Below are positions 1 to 6,256 of a stretch of 6,387 nt of DNA, piece after piece. A model generated the notes under the pieces. That model was not told where the DNA came from, did not search any database, and was given only the letters and a program-made list of their open reading frames with translations. Origin of the DNA: Deltaproteobacteria bacterium. Lineage in GTDB: Bacteria; Desulfobacterota; UBA8473. Within the stretch, counting starts at the first letter, position 1; every line of letters starts with the position of its first letter. The stretch spans positions 1 through 6,387 of the forward strand of contig JAUXFK010000167.1 in the NCBI GenBank assembly GCA_030623035.1, written 5' to 3'. A program made the translations under genes and the position numbers.

Positions 1-16
1 AAGAGTTGCAAGAAGC

Positions 17-202
17 GACAATCAAATTTTAATCCGTGTAAAACTCGCATCCAAGTGAGCGTAAAGAAAGAACAGTATATCACCATTCAATTCAGTATCT
101 CCATTATAACCTATTTCAGATATAAAATGTGAGGCAATCCCCTGTTCTTTCTTAACGCTTACTAAGACGCTCAGACAGTACACGCATTAAAATTTGACCG
201 TC
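17..202 (-). repeat. Palindromic intergenic element, long copy (E1)
   Basis: This element lies 35 bp beyond the thiL stop and reads on the minus strand. The outer arms (17-40 and 179-202) are inverted repeats matching at 21 of 24 positions. A second inverted repeat lies inside them (54-75 and 142-163, 20 of 22), and the centre (76-141) is AT-rich. The core string AGCGTTAAGAAAGAACAG (142-159, minus strand) is identical to 6042-6059 of the copy near the right end, and GCGAGTTTT (40-48, minus) is also shared. Unlike that copy, this one carries the core twice, in opposite directions, so it could fold into a long double hairpin. No ORF lies in it. As the first structure after thiL it could form in the thiL mRNA tail, but no U-tract follows, so it is not a classical terminator. 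I do not recognise a named family. Confidence 0.75.
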
Positions 203-237
203 GTCGAAGCTTTCTGATAGCTTTCTATTTCATAGCG

Positions 238-1275
238 CTAAAATGATACCTGGTCTTTAAAGGTTATGGGGAAATGATCAAACCCTTTTCTTTTGACCGG
301 ATATACCTGTCCGTTTCTATGTAAGACTGTGATTCCATTTTTCTGTTCAACAATCTCTCCGATATGTGTGACTTTGGTCTTTAGTATAGGCATTATCTTT
401 CTAAGCAAGTCCATCTTTCTTCTATCGACTGTGAATAAGAGTTCATAGTCCTCTCCTCCACATAGAGACATATCAATTGGAGTATCCGTAAACTTCAATG
501 AATACTTTTGAAATGCATCTGAAAGAGGGAGGTTCTCTATCCATATTTTTGCCCCTACTTTGCTTTGATTGCAGATATGTTCAAGATCAGAGATAAGGCC
601 ATCACTGATATCAATCATGGCAGTGGCAATACGGTTTTTTGCGATCAACTTGCCTTCGGAAACCCTTGGAGTTGGGCAAAGGTGCTTTTCTATTAGTTCC
701 TTGAAGATCTCTTCAACCTTAGAGGTGCAGTTTCTATCCATAAGAATCTTAAGACCCAACGCAGAGTCTCCCAGATTTCCGGTTACAAATATTTGATCTG
801 CCACATGGGCATTGTCACGACAGATCACATCACCCTTAAAGGCTTCTCCAAGTATGGTAATGTTAATGAAGAACCGATCGGGAGAGAAAGAGGTATCGCC
901 GCCGACGATATGGGTTTGACAGGAATGGGAGACGTCAAAGATGCCGCTTGTAAATTCATCGATAAATTCTACAGATAACTTTGGGGGGATACCCAGAGAG
1001 ATCAGGAAGAATCTTGGAACGCCTCCCATAGCAGCGATATCGCTGATATTTACGGCCAAGGATTTCTTCCCTAAATTATAGGCAGAGGTAAAACGCAGGT
1101 CAAAGTGAACGCCTTCAATGAGGGTATCTGTGGTAGAGAGTAATGCCTTTCCTTTTTGGATATCAGTAACACAGGCATCATCGCCTATACCTTTTATAAT
1201 ATCTTTATGGGGGAGGGATAGTTTACTTTTTATCCTTTCTATCAGCCCGAATTCCCCCACTTCCTTGATCTCCAA
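238..1275 (-). CDS. thiL: Thiamine-monophosphate kinase ThiL
   Basis: ThiL phosphorylates thiamine monophosphate with ATP to give thiamine diphosphate, the last step of cofactor synthesis, in the cytoplasm. The 345-residue protein has the family length and its motifs in order: GIGDDA (29-34), STTDT (47-51), NISDIAAMGG (76-85, metal and nucleotide site), GGDTS (125-129), GNLGDSALGL (166-175), PTPRVSEG (201-208), IDISDGL (221-227), GGEDYELLF (273-281) and a C-terminal GFDHF (331-335). It belongs to the PurM/ThiL/SelD fold. Nothing essential is missing. The start is TTG at 1275: an in-frame TAA lies five codons upstream with no better start between, and AAGGAAG sits 6 nt upstream. The N-terminus EVGEFGLI aligns with the E. 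coli start region (GEFSLI). The gene begins inside the end of lon (53-bp overlap), so it is probably expressed by translational coupling. No other thiamine gene or TPP riboswitch is visible. Confidence 0.97.
   Translation of the reverse strand: MEIKEVGEFGLIERIKSKLSLPHKDIIKGIGDDACVTDIQKGKALLSTTDTLIEGVHFDLRFTSAYNLGKKSLAVNISDIAAMGGVPRFFLISLGIPPKLSVEFIDEFTSGIFDVSHSCQTHIVGGDTSFSPDRFFINITILGEAFKGDVICRDNAHVADQIFVTGNLGDSALGLKILMDRNCTSKVEEIFKELIEKHLCPTPRVSEGKLIAKNRIATAMIDISDGLISDLEHICNQSKVGAKIWIENLPLSDAFQKYSLKFTDTPIDMSLCGGEDYELLFTVDRRKMDLLRKIMPILKTKVTHIGEIVEQKNGITVLHRNGQVYPVKRKGFDHFPITFKDQVSF
1223..1275 (-). other. lon/thiL coding overlap
   Basis: The lon stop TAA (1223-1225) lies 53 bp inside thiL, whose TTG start is at 1273-1275, so this stretch is translated in two frames. 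In the lon frame it encodes the polar, Gly- and Lys-rich tail. In the thiL frame it encodes the start of the kinase, including EVGEFGLI. The thiL ribosome site also lies in lon codons. Such an arrangement normally means one mRNA and coupled translation. Confidence 0.9.
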
Positions 1276-3625
1276 GCTTAACTTCCTTTATGAATGCTAC
1301 TTTTAAAATGTCATCCATATTGCTGGCGAGGATGAAGAGTATCTTCTTTCTTATGTTTTTTGGTATTTCATCCAGGTCCTTCTTGTTTTTCTCTGGGATG
1401 ATTATCGTCCGAATATCCGCCCTCAATGCAGCCAGAGCTTTTTCTTTGAGTCCTCCGACCGGAAGGACTCTTCCTCTCAGGGTTATCTCGCCGGTCATCG
1501 CAATATTTTTCTTGACAGGGTTTTTTGAAAGGGCGGAAATCAAGGCAATGGCAATTGTAACCCCTGCAGACGGCCCATCTTTTGGGATAGCTCCCGCAGG
1601 GACATGAATATGAGTGTCCTGTTTTTCATAAAAATCAGGGTTTAAGTTCAGTTCATTTGCCTTTGAACGGGCGTAACTCAAGGCTGCTTGAGCCGATTCT
1701 TTCATGACGTCCCCCAGATGCCCTGTAAGGATCAGATTTCCTTTACCTTTCAGGGTGGATGCCTCTATGTGAAGGATTTCACCCCCTGATTGTGTCCAGG
1801 CAAGGCCGGTTGCAACCCCAATCTCATCGATTGCTTGTTCCTCTTCAGGCAAGTGTTTCGGTGCCCCCAGGTATTTATGGATATTCCCTTTATTTACCTT
1901 AAAACCCCCTTTCTCCCCTTCAGCTATTTTTCGAGCTACTTTTCTGCAAACAGATGCAATCTCTCGTTCAAGGTTTCTAAGCCCGGCTTCATGGGTATAA
2001 TGGGAGATCATATGTAAGATGGCCCTGTCTGAAAATGTAACGTTTTTTCCTGTAATCCCGTTCTCTTCCAGTTGTCTTGGAAGCAAGAATTTCCTGGCGA
2101 TCTTCAGCTTTTCTTCCTGGGTATATCCGGACAGCGTTATAGTTTCCATACGGTCGTTAAGCGCAGGGATAATTGGATCTACGAGGTTTGCGGTAGTGAT
2201 GAACATTACATTTGAGAGATCAAAAGGGACATTCAGGTAGTGGTCACTGAAGGCAAAGTTCTGTTCAGGGTCCAGCACTTCCAGCAGGGCAGCGGATGGA
2301 TCTCCCCTAAAGTCAGCGCCTACTTTATCTATCTCATCCATCATGAAGACAGGATTGTTTGAACCTGCCGTTTTGATGCCCTGGATTATTCGCCCTGGTA
2401 ATGCACCCACATAAGTCCTTCTGTGTCCTCTAATCTCTGCCTCATCCCGGATTCCTCCCAGGGATATTCTGGTAAACTTCCGTCCCAGTGCCCTGGCAAT
2501 GGATCTTCCAAGAGAAGTCTTTCCTACACCCGGTGGGCCTACAAAACAGAGGATGGGCCCTCTCTTCTTTTCGCTGAGCTTTCGAACACCGAGGTACTCC
2601 AGTATCCTTTCTTTTACCTTTTCCAGGTCATAATGATCCTCATCCAGTACCTTTTGGGCATCCTTGATGTCAAGATTATCTTTGGTTGCATTGCTCCATG
2701 GAATCTCTACCAGCCAGTCAAGGTATGTTCTCACTATAGAGGCCTCTGCTGCATCAGGGTGCATATGTTCGAGCCTCTCAAGCTGCTTATTGGTCTCTTT
2801 CTCTACTTCTTCAGGCATCTTTGCATCTTTAATCTTCTTTTTGTACTCATTTATTTCTTTCGTCTTTTCATCTTCGTCCCCCAGCTCGTTCTTGATTGCC
2901 CGAAGCTGCTCTCTTAAGAAGTATTCTCGTTGGGTTTTGGTCATCTCCTCTTTGGCCTGGGATTGTATTTTTGCCTGCATAGTGGATAGTTCTACTTCTT
3001 TGCCCAAAAGATCGTTAACCTTTATAAGACGGTCGATTGGATCAAAGACATTCAATATCTCTTGCGCTTCCTCGATCTTCAATGTCAGGTTTGAGGCGAT
3101 CATATCTGCCAGTCTTCCGGGCTCTTCTATATTATTGAGTATCATAAGAATATCTGAAGAGAGCATATCCCTTAAGGAAAGTATCTTTTCACTTTGCTCC
3201 TTAACGTTTCGCATCAAGGCTTCTACTTCCAGAGGCAATTCAGAGTAAGTAGGCTCTTTTATCTTTTTAATCTTTACAATATAAAAGGGGTCTTTTTGAA
3301 TATACTCTTCTATTTTGGCCTTCATCAGTCCCTGAATCAGGAGCTTTATCCTGCCGTCGGGGAGCTTTAACATCCGTATGATTGTAGCCACTGTCCCGAC
3401 AGGATGGATGACCTCTGGTAAAGGATTTTCGATCGCAGGGTCCTTCTGTGTGGCTAAAAATATCAAACGATCCTTTAGTAAGGCTTCATCCACGGCCTTG
3501 ATAGACCTGTCTCTACCGACGAATAATGGCAGGATCATATATGAAAATATAACGATGTCTCTCACTGGTAGCAATGGTAATGTTTCTGGGAGTTCAATAT
3601 CTTCTTCTCTTATATCATAATCCAT
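1223..3625 (-). CDS. lon: ATP-dependent protease Lon (La)
   Basis: Lon is a cytoplasmic AAA+ serine protease that unfolds and degrades misfolded and regulatory proteins as a homohexamer. The 800 residues show the full order. The N-terminal substrate domain opens with LPLLPVRDIVIF (16-27). A charged helical linker spans about 205-300. The AAA+ module has Walker A GPPGVGKT (363-370), Walker B PVFMMDEID (425-433), sensor-1 N480, probable arginine finger R492 and sensor-2 R550 in EAGLRNLER. The S16 protease domain has catalytic Ser686 in KDGPSAG and Lys729 in GGLKEKA, the same 43-residue spacing as Ser679/Lys722 of E. coli Lon. The start is ATG at 3625 with GGAG 6 nt upstream. The last ~22 residues (EVKLGDQGSGG onward) run past the usual end and are encoded by DNA that also codes the ThiL N-terminus. 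It is complete, with no sign of decay. Heat-shock control is common for lon, but no CIRCE or clear sigma-32 site was found. Confidence 0.98.
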   Translation of the reverse strand: MDYDIREEDIELPETLPLLPVRDIVIFSYMILPLFVGRDRSIKAVDEALLKDRLIFLATQKDPAIENPLPEVIHPVGTVATIIRMLKLPDGRIKLLIQGLMKAKIEEYIQKDPFYIVKIKKIKEPTYSELPLEVEALMRNVKEQSEKILSLRDMLSSDILMILNNIEEPGRLADMIASNLTLKIEEAQEILNVFDPIDRLIKVNDLLGKEVELSTMQAKIQSQAKEEMTKTQREYFLREQLRAIKNELGDEDEKTKEINEYKKKIKDAKMPEEVEKETNKQLERLEHMHPDAAEASIVRTYLDWLVEIPWSNATKDNLDIKDAQKVLDEDHYDLEKVKERILEYLGVRKLSEKKRGPILCFVGPPGVGKTSLGRSIARALGRKFTRISLGGIRDEAEIRGHRRTYVGALPGRIIQGIKTAGSNNPVFMMDEIDKVGADFRGDPSAALLEVLDPEQNFAFSDHYLNVPFDLSNVMFITTANLVDPIIPALNDRMETITLSGYTQEEKLKIARKFLLPRQLEENGITGKNVTFSDRAILHMISHYTHEAGLRNLEREIASVCRKVARKIAEGEKGGFKVNKGNIHKYLGAPKHLPEEEQAIDEIGVATGLAWTQSGGEILHIEASTLKGKGNLILTGHLGDVMKESAQAALSYARSKANELNLNPDFYEKQDTHIHVPAGAIPKDGPSAGVTIAIALISALSKNPVKKNIAMTGEITLRGRVLPVGGLKEKALAALRADIRTIIIPEKNKKDLDEIPKNIRKKILFILASNMDDILKVAFIKEVKLGDQGSGGIRADRKDKK
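1282..1288 (-). promoter_or_regulatory. Ribosome binding site deciding the thiL TTG start
   Basis: The minus strand reads AAGGAAG here, 6 nt before the TTG at 1275. An in-frame TAA lies just upstream of this site. Together these support the rare TTG codon as the true start, in preference to any internal ATG, which would cut into the conserved N-terminus. Confidence 0.8.
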
Positions 3626-3631
3626 ATTTGT

Positions 3632-3635
3632 CTCC
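3632..3635 (-). promoter_or_regulatory. lon ribosome binding site
   Basis: GGAG on the minus strand, 6 nt before the ATG at 3625. This is a short but well-placed Shine-Dalgarno core that fixes the lon start. Confidence 0.65.
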
Positions 3636-3640
3636 GACTG

Positions 3641-3667
3641 AATATAAAGTGTCTAGTGTCATGTCAA
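3641..3667 (-). promoter_or_regulatory. Weak proximal promoter candidate for lon, part-built from MITE end
   Basis: The minus strand has a perfect TTGACA (3667-3662), 15 bp, then TATATT (3646-3641). The -35-like box overlaps the terminal inverted repeat of the MITE. The spacer is two bases short. A start about 7 nt downstream would leave only about 9 nt before the ATG and cut into the GGAG site. It may be chance; the distal candidate is better placed. Confidence 0.2.
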
Positions 3668-3831
3668 GCGTGAAATATCGTATCAGGCAGTCGTCATTCC
3701 CACGAAGCTTGTCCTCGACTACGATCGGGGAGTGGGAACCCAGTATTTCCGGCTACTTCGGTGCTTCTGGATTCCCGCTTTCGCGGGAATGACGGTCATC
3801 TTCGTAATATTAAATAGATGACAGGACACTA
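3654..3831. mobile_element. MITE-like palindromic element with dRS3-type GTCATTCCC hairpins
   Basis: The outer inverted repeats are 3654-3666 (TAGTGTCATGTCA) and 3819-3831, matching at 12 of 13. Inside lies a 103-bp block, 3692-3794, bounded by CGTCATTCCC and its exact complement GGGAATGACG. Its right arm is a perfect 8-bp hairpin (ATTCCCGC, TTTC, GCGGGAAT; 3771-3790). Its left arm forms a looser one (3697-3703 with 3732-3738), and the inner bases pair 3734-3743 with 3767-3776 (9 of 10). The GTCATTCCC...GGGAATGAC pattern is well known from intergenic repeats of many proteobacteria, for example Neisseria dRS3 (ATTCCC...GGGAAT). It has no ORF of its own, so any movement would need a transposase from elsewhere. 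No clear target duplication was found. It will be transcribed in the lon leader if the promoter at 3914-3943 is used. Confidence 0.75.
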
Positions 3832-3913
3832 TCTATGAATCTTTAAGAAAGATTCGTTTCATTTGCTTTTTGATTTTTTCTGTCTTATGGCTTCAGAATA
3901 GTTATCGTCAAAC

Positions 3914-3943
3914 TTTATATAATGATATGTCCGATAAAGTCAA
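3914..3943 (-). promoter_or_regulatory. Sigma-70-type promoter candidate for lon-thiL
   Basis: On the minus strand TTGACT (3943-3938) is followed after 18 bp by TATAAA (3919-3914), or after 16 bp by TATATA (3921-3916). It lies 25 bp beyond the helicase stop and points to lon, about 290 bp away. The transcript would carry the whole MITE as a structured 5' leader. It is inferred from box likeness only, in AT-rich DNA. The other bases of the helicase-lon spacer (3832-3913, 3944-3967) show only a weak AT-rich hairpin (3837-3855). Confidence 0.4.
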
Positions 3944-3967
3944 GACAATTGGATAGACGAAAGGTGA

Positions 3968-5878
3968 TCATTCATCGAAAAATTTTTCTATATCTATCAG
4001 GTTGTTTGTTATGGGGCATTTGGGCAGACTTTTAAGGAACATCTCTCCGTACTCTTTGGTTAATATACGGTTGTCCAGGATAGAGAGGACACCCCTGTCC
4101 TTTTTATTCCTGATTAATCTTCCAAATCCCTGTTTCAAAGTTATAATAGCAGATGGTAACTGATAATCAAGGAATTGGTTTCCGCCGGATATTGAAATGC
4201 TCTCAATTCTAGCTTCAACTATCGGTTCAAAAGGGGATGCAAAGGGTAGTTTGTCGATAATGACACAGCTCAATGCCTCACCTTGAACATCTACTCCTTC
4301 CCAAAAACTCTGCGTGGCAAATAGGATCGATTTAACATCCCTTTTAAATTCTTCAAGAAGAAAAGACTTTGGTTTTTCCCCCTGGAGTAAGGATGGAAAA
4401 TTAAGCCGGTCTTTTAATCTTTTGTAAGCATCTTTCATGTTTTTATGGCTTGTAAATAAAACGAATGCCCTCCCTTTTGTTATAGATAGTATTCTTTCAA
4501 TCACTTCGGATATGGCTTCTATAAAATCGGATGTATTTGGGTTGGGGATACCCTCTGGTAGATATAGTATTGCCTGGCTTTGGTAATCGAAATGCGAGCT
4601 TAAGAGGAGTTCTTTTGTATCCATATCAAGTCCCAGACGGCTTTTTAAGTAATCAAAGTTATTGTTTGTAGACAATGTTGCAGAGGTAAAAACAATACTC
4701 TTTACATCCTTGAACAACCGGGTACTTAATTCGTCGGATACATCTATTAAAGAGGCATGGAGAAATATACCCTTTCCCCTGATTTCACACCAATAAACAT
4801 AGGAGGGGTTCTCCATGTTTATGATAAAGGACAACTGGTTTTTTATCTCAGATGCCCTTCTGCTACAGGCACTGAATTCCTCTGTCTTGTTATCCAGGTT
4901 AATTAATATCGAAGAGATTAATTCCATATTATTCAAAATGTTACTGTATTCACGCATTACGTCATTGTCTAAATTTTTCTCCTTCAATTGGTATCGGGTT
5001 CTATTGGTTTCAAATTTGCCAAAGAACAGTTCTTTGTGTTGCGCTAAAGCGTCTAATGCCTGATAGATCATTTTATTATTGATCTTAGCCGATTTCAATG
5101 CTACTTGAGTATCTCTGATAAGCTCTTCAATCTTATATTTGCTTACTGTCATTCCGAAGTAAAGGGTGGCCACGTCCTCCAGTTGGTGAGCCTCATCGAA
5201 GATCACCGCATCGTATCCGGGTATTATCTCTCCAAAACCGGTCCCCTTTACCGCCAAATCCGCAAAGAAAAGGTGATGATTTACGATAATAATATCAGCA
5301 CAGGCTGCATCTTGCCTCATTCGTGTAATAAAACAGGTGCCAAAGGCGTCGCATCTTTGTCCCAAACAGAGGTCACTCTTTGAACAGATATCATTCCAGA
5401 CAGGGTCGTCATCGGGCAGATTACAGAGCTCTAAGCGATCTCCGGTATCCGTTTTACCTGCCCATTGCCTGATTTCTTCGTATCGGGAAAGATCGCTTTT
5501 CGAGGTTAAAGAGGGTTGAAAGTTGAATTGCTTAAAACGTCTTAGGCACAGATAGTTACCCCTTCCCTTCATGTAGATTGCACTGAAATCCACATTGAGG
5601 ACATCTTTCAATATAGGGATGTCTTTGAAATAGATTTGCTCCTGGAGATTCTTTGTGCCTGTAGAGATAATAATCTTTTTTCCGATTAAAATAGCAGGGA
5701 TAAGATAGGCAAGGGTTTTTCCAATCCCTGTCCCTGCTTCAGCGATCAGGTATCTGTTGTTTCTCAGGGCGTCATATATTGCTTCTGACATTATTATCTG
5801 CTCATTACGAAATTCGTAATTCGCCATTTTTTTAGAGAGGGCACCCCCTGGCTTTAATATAGAAGCAATCTTTTGCAA
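3968..5878 (-). CDS. DinG/YoaA-family Fe-S superfamily 2 DNA helicase
   Basis: This is an XPD-like 5'-3' DNA helicase expected to act in repair of damaged or stalled replication structures. The 636 residues carry all the motifs: Walker A EAGTGIGKT (47-55), STGT (72-75), Walker B DEAH (228-231), TSATLS (398-403), LFTSHKNM (474-481), SFWEGVDVQG (524-533) and QGFGRLIR (583-590). Four cysteines (C111, C171, C176, C182) in NYLC and CLGQRCDAFGTC match the DinG iron-sulfur cluster, with the same CX4CX5C spacing as E. coli DinG. The length equals E. coli YoaA rather than DinG (716), and no N-terminal exonuclease domain of the Gram-positive type is present. The start is TTG at 5878: an in-frame TGA lies two codons upstream. 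The only nearby ATG (residue 18) would remove the conserved GGALSKKM segment. AGAAAGG lies 11 nt upstream, a loose site. Whether it is yoaA or dinG functionally cannot be told from sequence alone. Confidence 0.93.
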   Translation of the reverse strand: MQKIASILKPGGALSKKMANYEFRNEQIIMSEAIYDALRNNRYLIAEAGTGIGKTLAYLIPAILIGKKIIISTGTKNLQEQIYFKDIPILKDVLNVDFSAIYMKGRGNYLCLRRFKQFNFQPSLTSKSDLSRYEEIRQWAGKTDTGDRLELCNLPDDDPVWNDICSKSDLCLGQRCDAFGTCFITRMRQDAACADIIIVNHHLFFADLAVKGTGFGEIIPGYDAVIFDEAHQLEDVATLYFGMTVSKYKIEELIRDTQVALKSAKINNKMIYQALDALAQHKELFFGKFETNRTRYQLKEKNLDNDVMREYSNILNNMELISSILINLDNKTEEFSACSRRASEIKNQLSFIINMENPSYVYWCEIRGKGIFLHASLIDVSDELSTRLFKDVKSIVFTSATLSTNNNFDYLKSRLGLDMDTKELLLSSHFDYQSQAILYLPEGIPNPNTSDFIEAISEVIERILSITKGRAFVLFTSHKNMKDAYKRLKDRLNFPSLLQGEKPKSFLLEEFKRDVKSILFATQSFWEGVDVQGEALSCVIIDKLPFASPFEPIVEARIESISISGGNQFLDYQLPSAIITLKQGFGRLIRNKKDRGVLSILDNRILTKEYGEMFLKSLPKCPITNNLIDIEKFFDE

Positions 5879-5942
5879 GATTCAGATAACCTTTCTAATC
5901 TCTTTACTTTGTACTACGGCGACACTTTCGGATAATCCAGTT

Positions 5943-6180
5943 AAGAGCCTGTTTGAAAGACCTCTTTCCTCACTTGGATTGAGTTAACACAGCAAAGGCG
6001 GTCACATTATAACGCGTGCAGCTTATCTGAGCAGTGTAGTGAGCGTTAAGAAAGAACAGTAGCGAGTTTTGCACGGGTTATAATGTGATTGCCTTTGCTG
6101 TGACCGATTTTTTTGCAAAGAGAAGTCAATAACCATTAAACTCAATATATGTTCGTCAAGATGTCTTTCAAAGAGCCTGT
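5943..6180 (+). mobile_element. MITE with terminal inverted repeats and 10-bp target duplication, carrying palindrome E2
   Basis: AAGAGCCTGT occurs twice in direct order (5943-5952 and 6171-6180). Just inside lie imperfect inverted ends, TGAAAGACCTCTT (5954-5966) and the complement of TGAAAGACATCTT (6158-6170), matching at 12 of 13. This is the duplication-inverted repeat-inverted repeat-duplication layout of a transposed element of about 218 bp. It is too short for a transposase and has no convincing ORF, so it would be non-autonomous. It contains the palindrome at 5988-6102. The left interior also has CTCACTTGGAT (5969-5979), an 11-bp string found on the minus strand of the thiL-side element (49-59). 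The element begins 64 bp before the helicase start codon and may affect that promoter. No transposase family could be assigned. Confidence 0.6.
5988..6102 (+). repeat. Palindromic intergenic element, short copy (E2)
   Basis: The arms of 33 bp (5988-6020 and 6070-6102) are inverted repeats matching at 30 of 33. Two of the three exceptions are G opposite T (wobble pairs in plus-strand RNA) and the third is G opposite G. The loop (6021-6069) holds TCTGAGC, the core AGCGTTAAGAAAGAACAG (6042-6059) and GCGAGTTTT (6062-6070), all shared in the same order with the minus-strand copy at 17-202. Seven T residues follow the right arm after a 5-nt gap (6108-6114), so on the plus strand it resembles an outsized intrinsic terminator, but no plus-strand gene lies before it in this window. 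Confidence 0.8.
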
Positions 6181-6256
6181 AAAAACTATCGCTGCAGTAT
6201 TAGACGAAAGTGCTTATTTGTCGGATGAACTCATTATAGAGCAAAAGTGCGATTAG
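6149..6256 (+). pseudogene. Short unrecognised reading frame, possible gene remnant
   Basis: The frame runs ATG (6149) to TAG (6254-6256), 35 codons, or 31 from the second ATG at 6161. It encodes a balanced peptide that includes KEPVKTIAAVLDESAYLSDE. No ribosome site is visible before either ATG. The first residues overlap the right end of the MITE, so the start would have been supplied by the insertion. Past the stop the same frame reads another 38 lysine-rich codons to a second TAG (6371-6373), and a neighbouring frame gives IEIKGFNKIKEKDRLPILGK. This could be a decayed gene with frameshifts, or simply AT-rich non-coding DNA. I recognise no family. Confidence 0.2.

Noticed and set aside
17..202. 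CRISPR-like repeat or tandem array
   Set aside because: The repeated strings are inverted and few. There is no regular repeat-spacer spacing and no cas gene.
569..978. Plus-strand open frames within thiL
   Set aside because: They lie wholly opposite the conserved thiL reading frame, have no ribosome sites and give Ser/Ile-rich peptides typical of antisense shadows.
238..1275. A TPP riboswitch or thiamine operon around thiL
   Set aside because: No thi genes and no THI-box-like leader are present. thiL starts inside lon, so no leader of its own exists.
2423..3248. Long plus-strand frames (164 and 194 codons) opposite lon
   Set aside because: They overlap each other and the highly conserved AAA+ and linker codons of lon. 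Their composition (Ser, Phe, Leu) is that of reverse-complemented coding DNA.
3574..3792. Plus-strand frame crossing the lon start and the MITE
   Set aside because: It depends on the palindromic repeat for its second half and has no family-like motif. It is a chance frame.
3837..3855. Hairpin GAATCTTT-AAG-AAAGATTC as a terminator for the helicase gene
   Set aside because: It is short and AT-rich. On the minus strand, the direction of helicase transcription, it is not followed by a T-run; the T-rich stretch lies on the plus-strand side.
3968..5878. A defence-system role for the Fe-S helicase
   Set aside because: Its neighbours are housekeeping genes (lon, thiL), and length and motifs match the chromosomal YoaA/DinG repair family. 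No nuclease or other defence partner is visible.
5988..6102. E2 as an integron attC site
   Set aside because: The inverted arms contain GTTATAA and TTATAAC rather than the GTTRRRY/RYYYAAC core pair. There is no integrase and no cassette array.
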